Assembly (NCBI GenBank): GCA_043775075.1
Contig: JAYVSS010000140.1
Location: forward strand, 1-7,067
Length of the DNA: 7,067 bases
Direction of reading: 5' to 3'
Source of the DNA: JANLQX01 sp043775075
GTDB taxonomy: Bacteria; Actinomycetota; Acidimicrobiia; Acidimicrobiales; JANYDT01
Under the pieces are notes generated by a model that was not told where the DNA came from, searched no databases, and saw only the letters and a program-made list of their open reading frames with translations. Both the position numbers and the translations under genes were made by a program. Of this stretch, positions 6,561 through 7,067 are shown in pieces. Within the stretch, counting starts at the first letter, position 1, and every line of letters starts with the position of its first letter.

Positions 6561-6611
6561 TGCTCGCGAATTGGTCATCCAAACCCGAGTGCTCGCGAAT
6601 GGTATTTCGCG
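6561..6611 (+). promoter_or_regulatory. Direct and inverted repeats, candidate operator upstream of the propeller gene
   Basis: TGCTCGCGAAT occurs at 6561-6571 and again at 6590-6600, 29 bp start to start. The second copy also forms an inverted repeat, CGCGAA (6594-6599) with TTCGCG (6606-6611), around a 6-bp spacer. The 281-bp gap at 6491-6771 holds these repeats, the stem-loop at its left end, a palindrome and a Shine-Dalgarno. It is visibly less GC-rich than its surroundings, as expected for a promoter region. A regulator site is inference. Confidence 0.3.
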
Positions 6612-6746
6612 TGATCACATGGCCTTCTATGTCGCTCCTTCAATAACTCCTTTCGGACTTGAACGAGCGTTGAAGGAAAAATCGGTCGGCACGGGCGAGA
6701 AATTCGACCGAGGTGTATGTTCCGGTCATTCGTGCGTTCGCGCGGA

Positions 6747-6756
6747 TGATTAATCA
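6747..6756 (+). promoter_or_regulatory. 10-bp palindrome just upstream of the propeller gene RBS
   Basis: TGATTAATCA is a perfect palindrome ending 4 nt before the Shine-Dalgarno. It is AT-rich in a GC-rich setting and could be a repressor site or part of the 5' untranslated region. A weak -10-like TATGTT lies upstream at 6716-6721 without a convincing -35. Confidence 0.25.
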
Positions 6757-6760
6757 CTCG

Positions 6761-6765
6761 GGAGG
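6761..6765 (+). promoter_or_regulatory. Strong ribosome binding site of the propeller gene
   Basis: GGAGG is followed after 6 nt by the ATG at 6772. A closer ATG at 6767 reads Met-Thr-stop, so 6772 is the usable start. This is the strongest Shine-Dalgarno in the window and suggests high expression. Confidence 0.75.
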
Positions 6766-6771
6766 AATGAC

Positions 6772-7067
6772 ATGAACTTCAAACGACGGAAGGGGTATGG
6801 CCACTCGCTGACTCTGGGGGTCGCGGCGTCGCTGATCGCCCTCACGGGGGCATCGGTCGCCGTGGCCGGCGGCGGTGGTGGGTCGTGGACCACTGCGGGC
6901 AACGGGCTGGCCAACTGGCACAACCAGCCCAGCGAATCGACCATCAACCCGGGCAACGTTCAGGACCTGGCCCCCAAGTGGGTCTATACGGCTGCTGGTG
7001 ACGTCTCGGCCACGCCGTCCGTCGAGAACGGTGCCATCTATGTCCCTGACTGGGGTGGCAAGGTCAC
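6772..7067 (+). CDS. Secreted PQQ-like beta-propeller protein, N-terminal part
   Basis: The first 98 residues of an exported protein that continues past the right edge. A signal peptide is clear: a basic start (MNFKRRKGYGH), a hydrophobic core (LTLGVAASLIALTGA) and a likely cleavage site AVA before a Gly-rich stretch near residue 33. The mature part begins with an aromatic/Asn segment (WTTAGNGLANWHNQP), followed by STINPGNVQDLAPKWVYTAAGDVSATPSVENGAIYVPDWGGKV. This is the first blade pattern of PQQ-dependent alcohol dehydrogenases and polyvinyl-alcohol-dehydrogenase-like proteins, in which GDVSATP and YVPDWGG are typical. The catalytic Asp and Ca-binding residues lie downstream, so enzymatic activity and true PQQ binding cannot be judged; many such proteins are non-enzymatic propellers. 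Its own RBS and 281-bp upstream region indicate a separate transcription unit from the ETF operon. Confidence 0.85.
   Translation, partial: MNFKRRKGYGHSLTLGVAASLIALTGASVAVAGGGGGSWTTAGNGLANWHNQPSESTINPGNVQDLAPKWVYTAAGDVSATPSVENGAIYVPDWGGKV

Noticed and set aside
6541..6753. 70-codon + strand frame starting with GTG in the gap after the ETF gene
   Set aside because: It has no Shine-Dalgarno, no recognised family and lower GC than the genes, and it sits across the repeats of a likely promoter region. A small protein is not excluded.

Overview
The window is GC-rich, densely coded DNA from a bacterium, with every supported gene on the + strand. The gene content points to an actinobacterium. The two large flavoproteins and the ETF alpha subunit match, from memory of the families, those that accompany mycofactocin systems, and the DUF4272 and ASCH proteins are of actinobacterial type. 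A member of Acidimicrobiia or a relative is a reasonable guess but cannot be shown from this window.

Layout: (1) 2-643 is the 3' part of a DUF4272 gene whose reading frame runs off the left edge through a 9-bp tandem repeat coding Ala-Asn-Pro. (2) 658-1302 is an ASCH-like protein with a winged-helix-like C-terminus, followed by a GC-rich hairpin. (3) 1303-1440 is a short intergenic region that probably holds the promoter of the next operon. (4) 1441-6490 is a tight operon of three genes joined by 4-bp start/stop overlaps (ATGA, then GTGA). It encodes two paralogous FMN/[4Fe-4S]/FAD oxidoreductases of the FadH / trimethylamine dehydrogenase (TMADH) type and an electron transfer flavoprotein alpha subunit. 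(5) 6491-6771 is a non-coding, less GC-rich region with direct and inverted repeats, a 10-bp palindrome and a strong Shine-Dalgarno. (6) 6772 to the right edge is the start of a secreted PQQ-like beta-propeller protein.

How the genes may work together: both oxidoreductases keep the iron-sulfur cysteines and the FAD-binding GxGxxG. Both have lost the glycine-rich motif in the second Rossmann half, where FadH binds NADPH, and there they resemble TMADH, which passes electrons to ETF. An ETF alpha gene in the same operon makes ETF the likely electron acceptor. Both also have Ser where FadH and TMADH have the active-site Tyr. This suggests a two-paralog dehydrogenase feeding electrons through ETF, plausibly linked to mycofactocin-dependent redox metabolism. 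The substrate is unknown, no mycofactocin biosynthesis gene is in the window, and the ETF beta partner is not present here.
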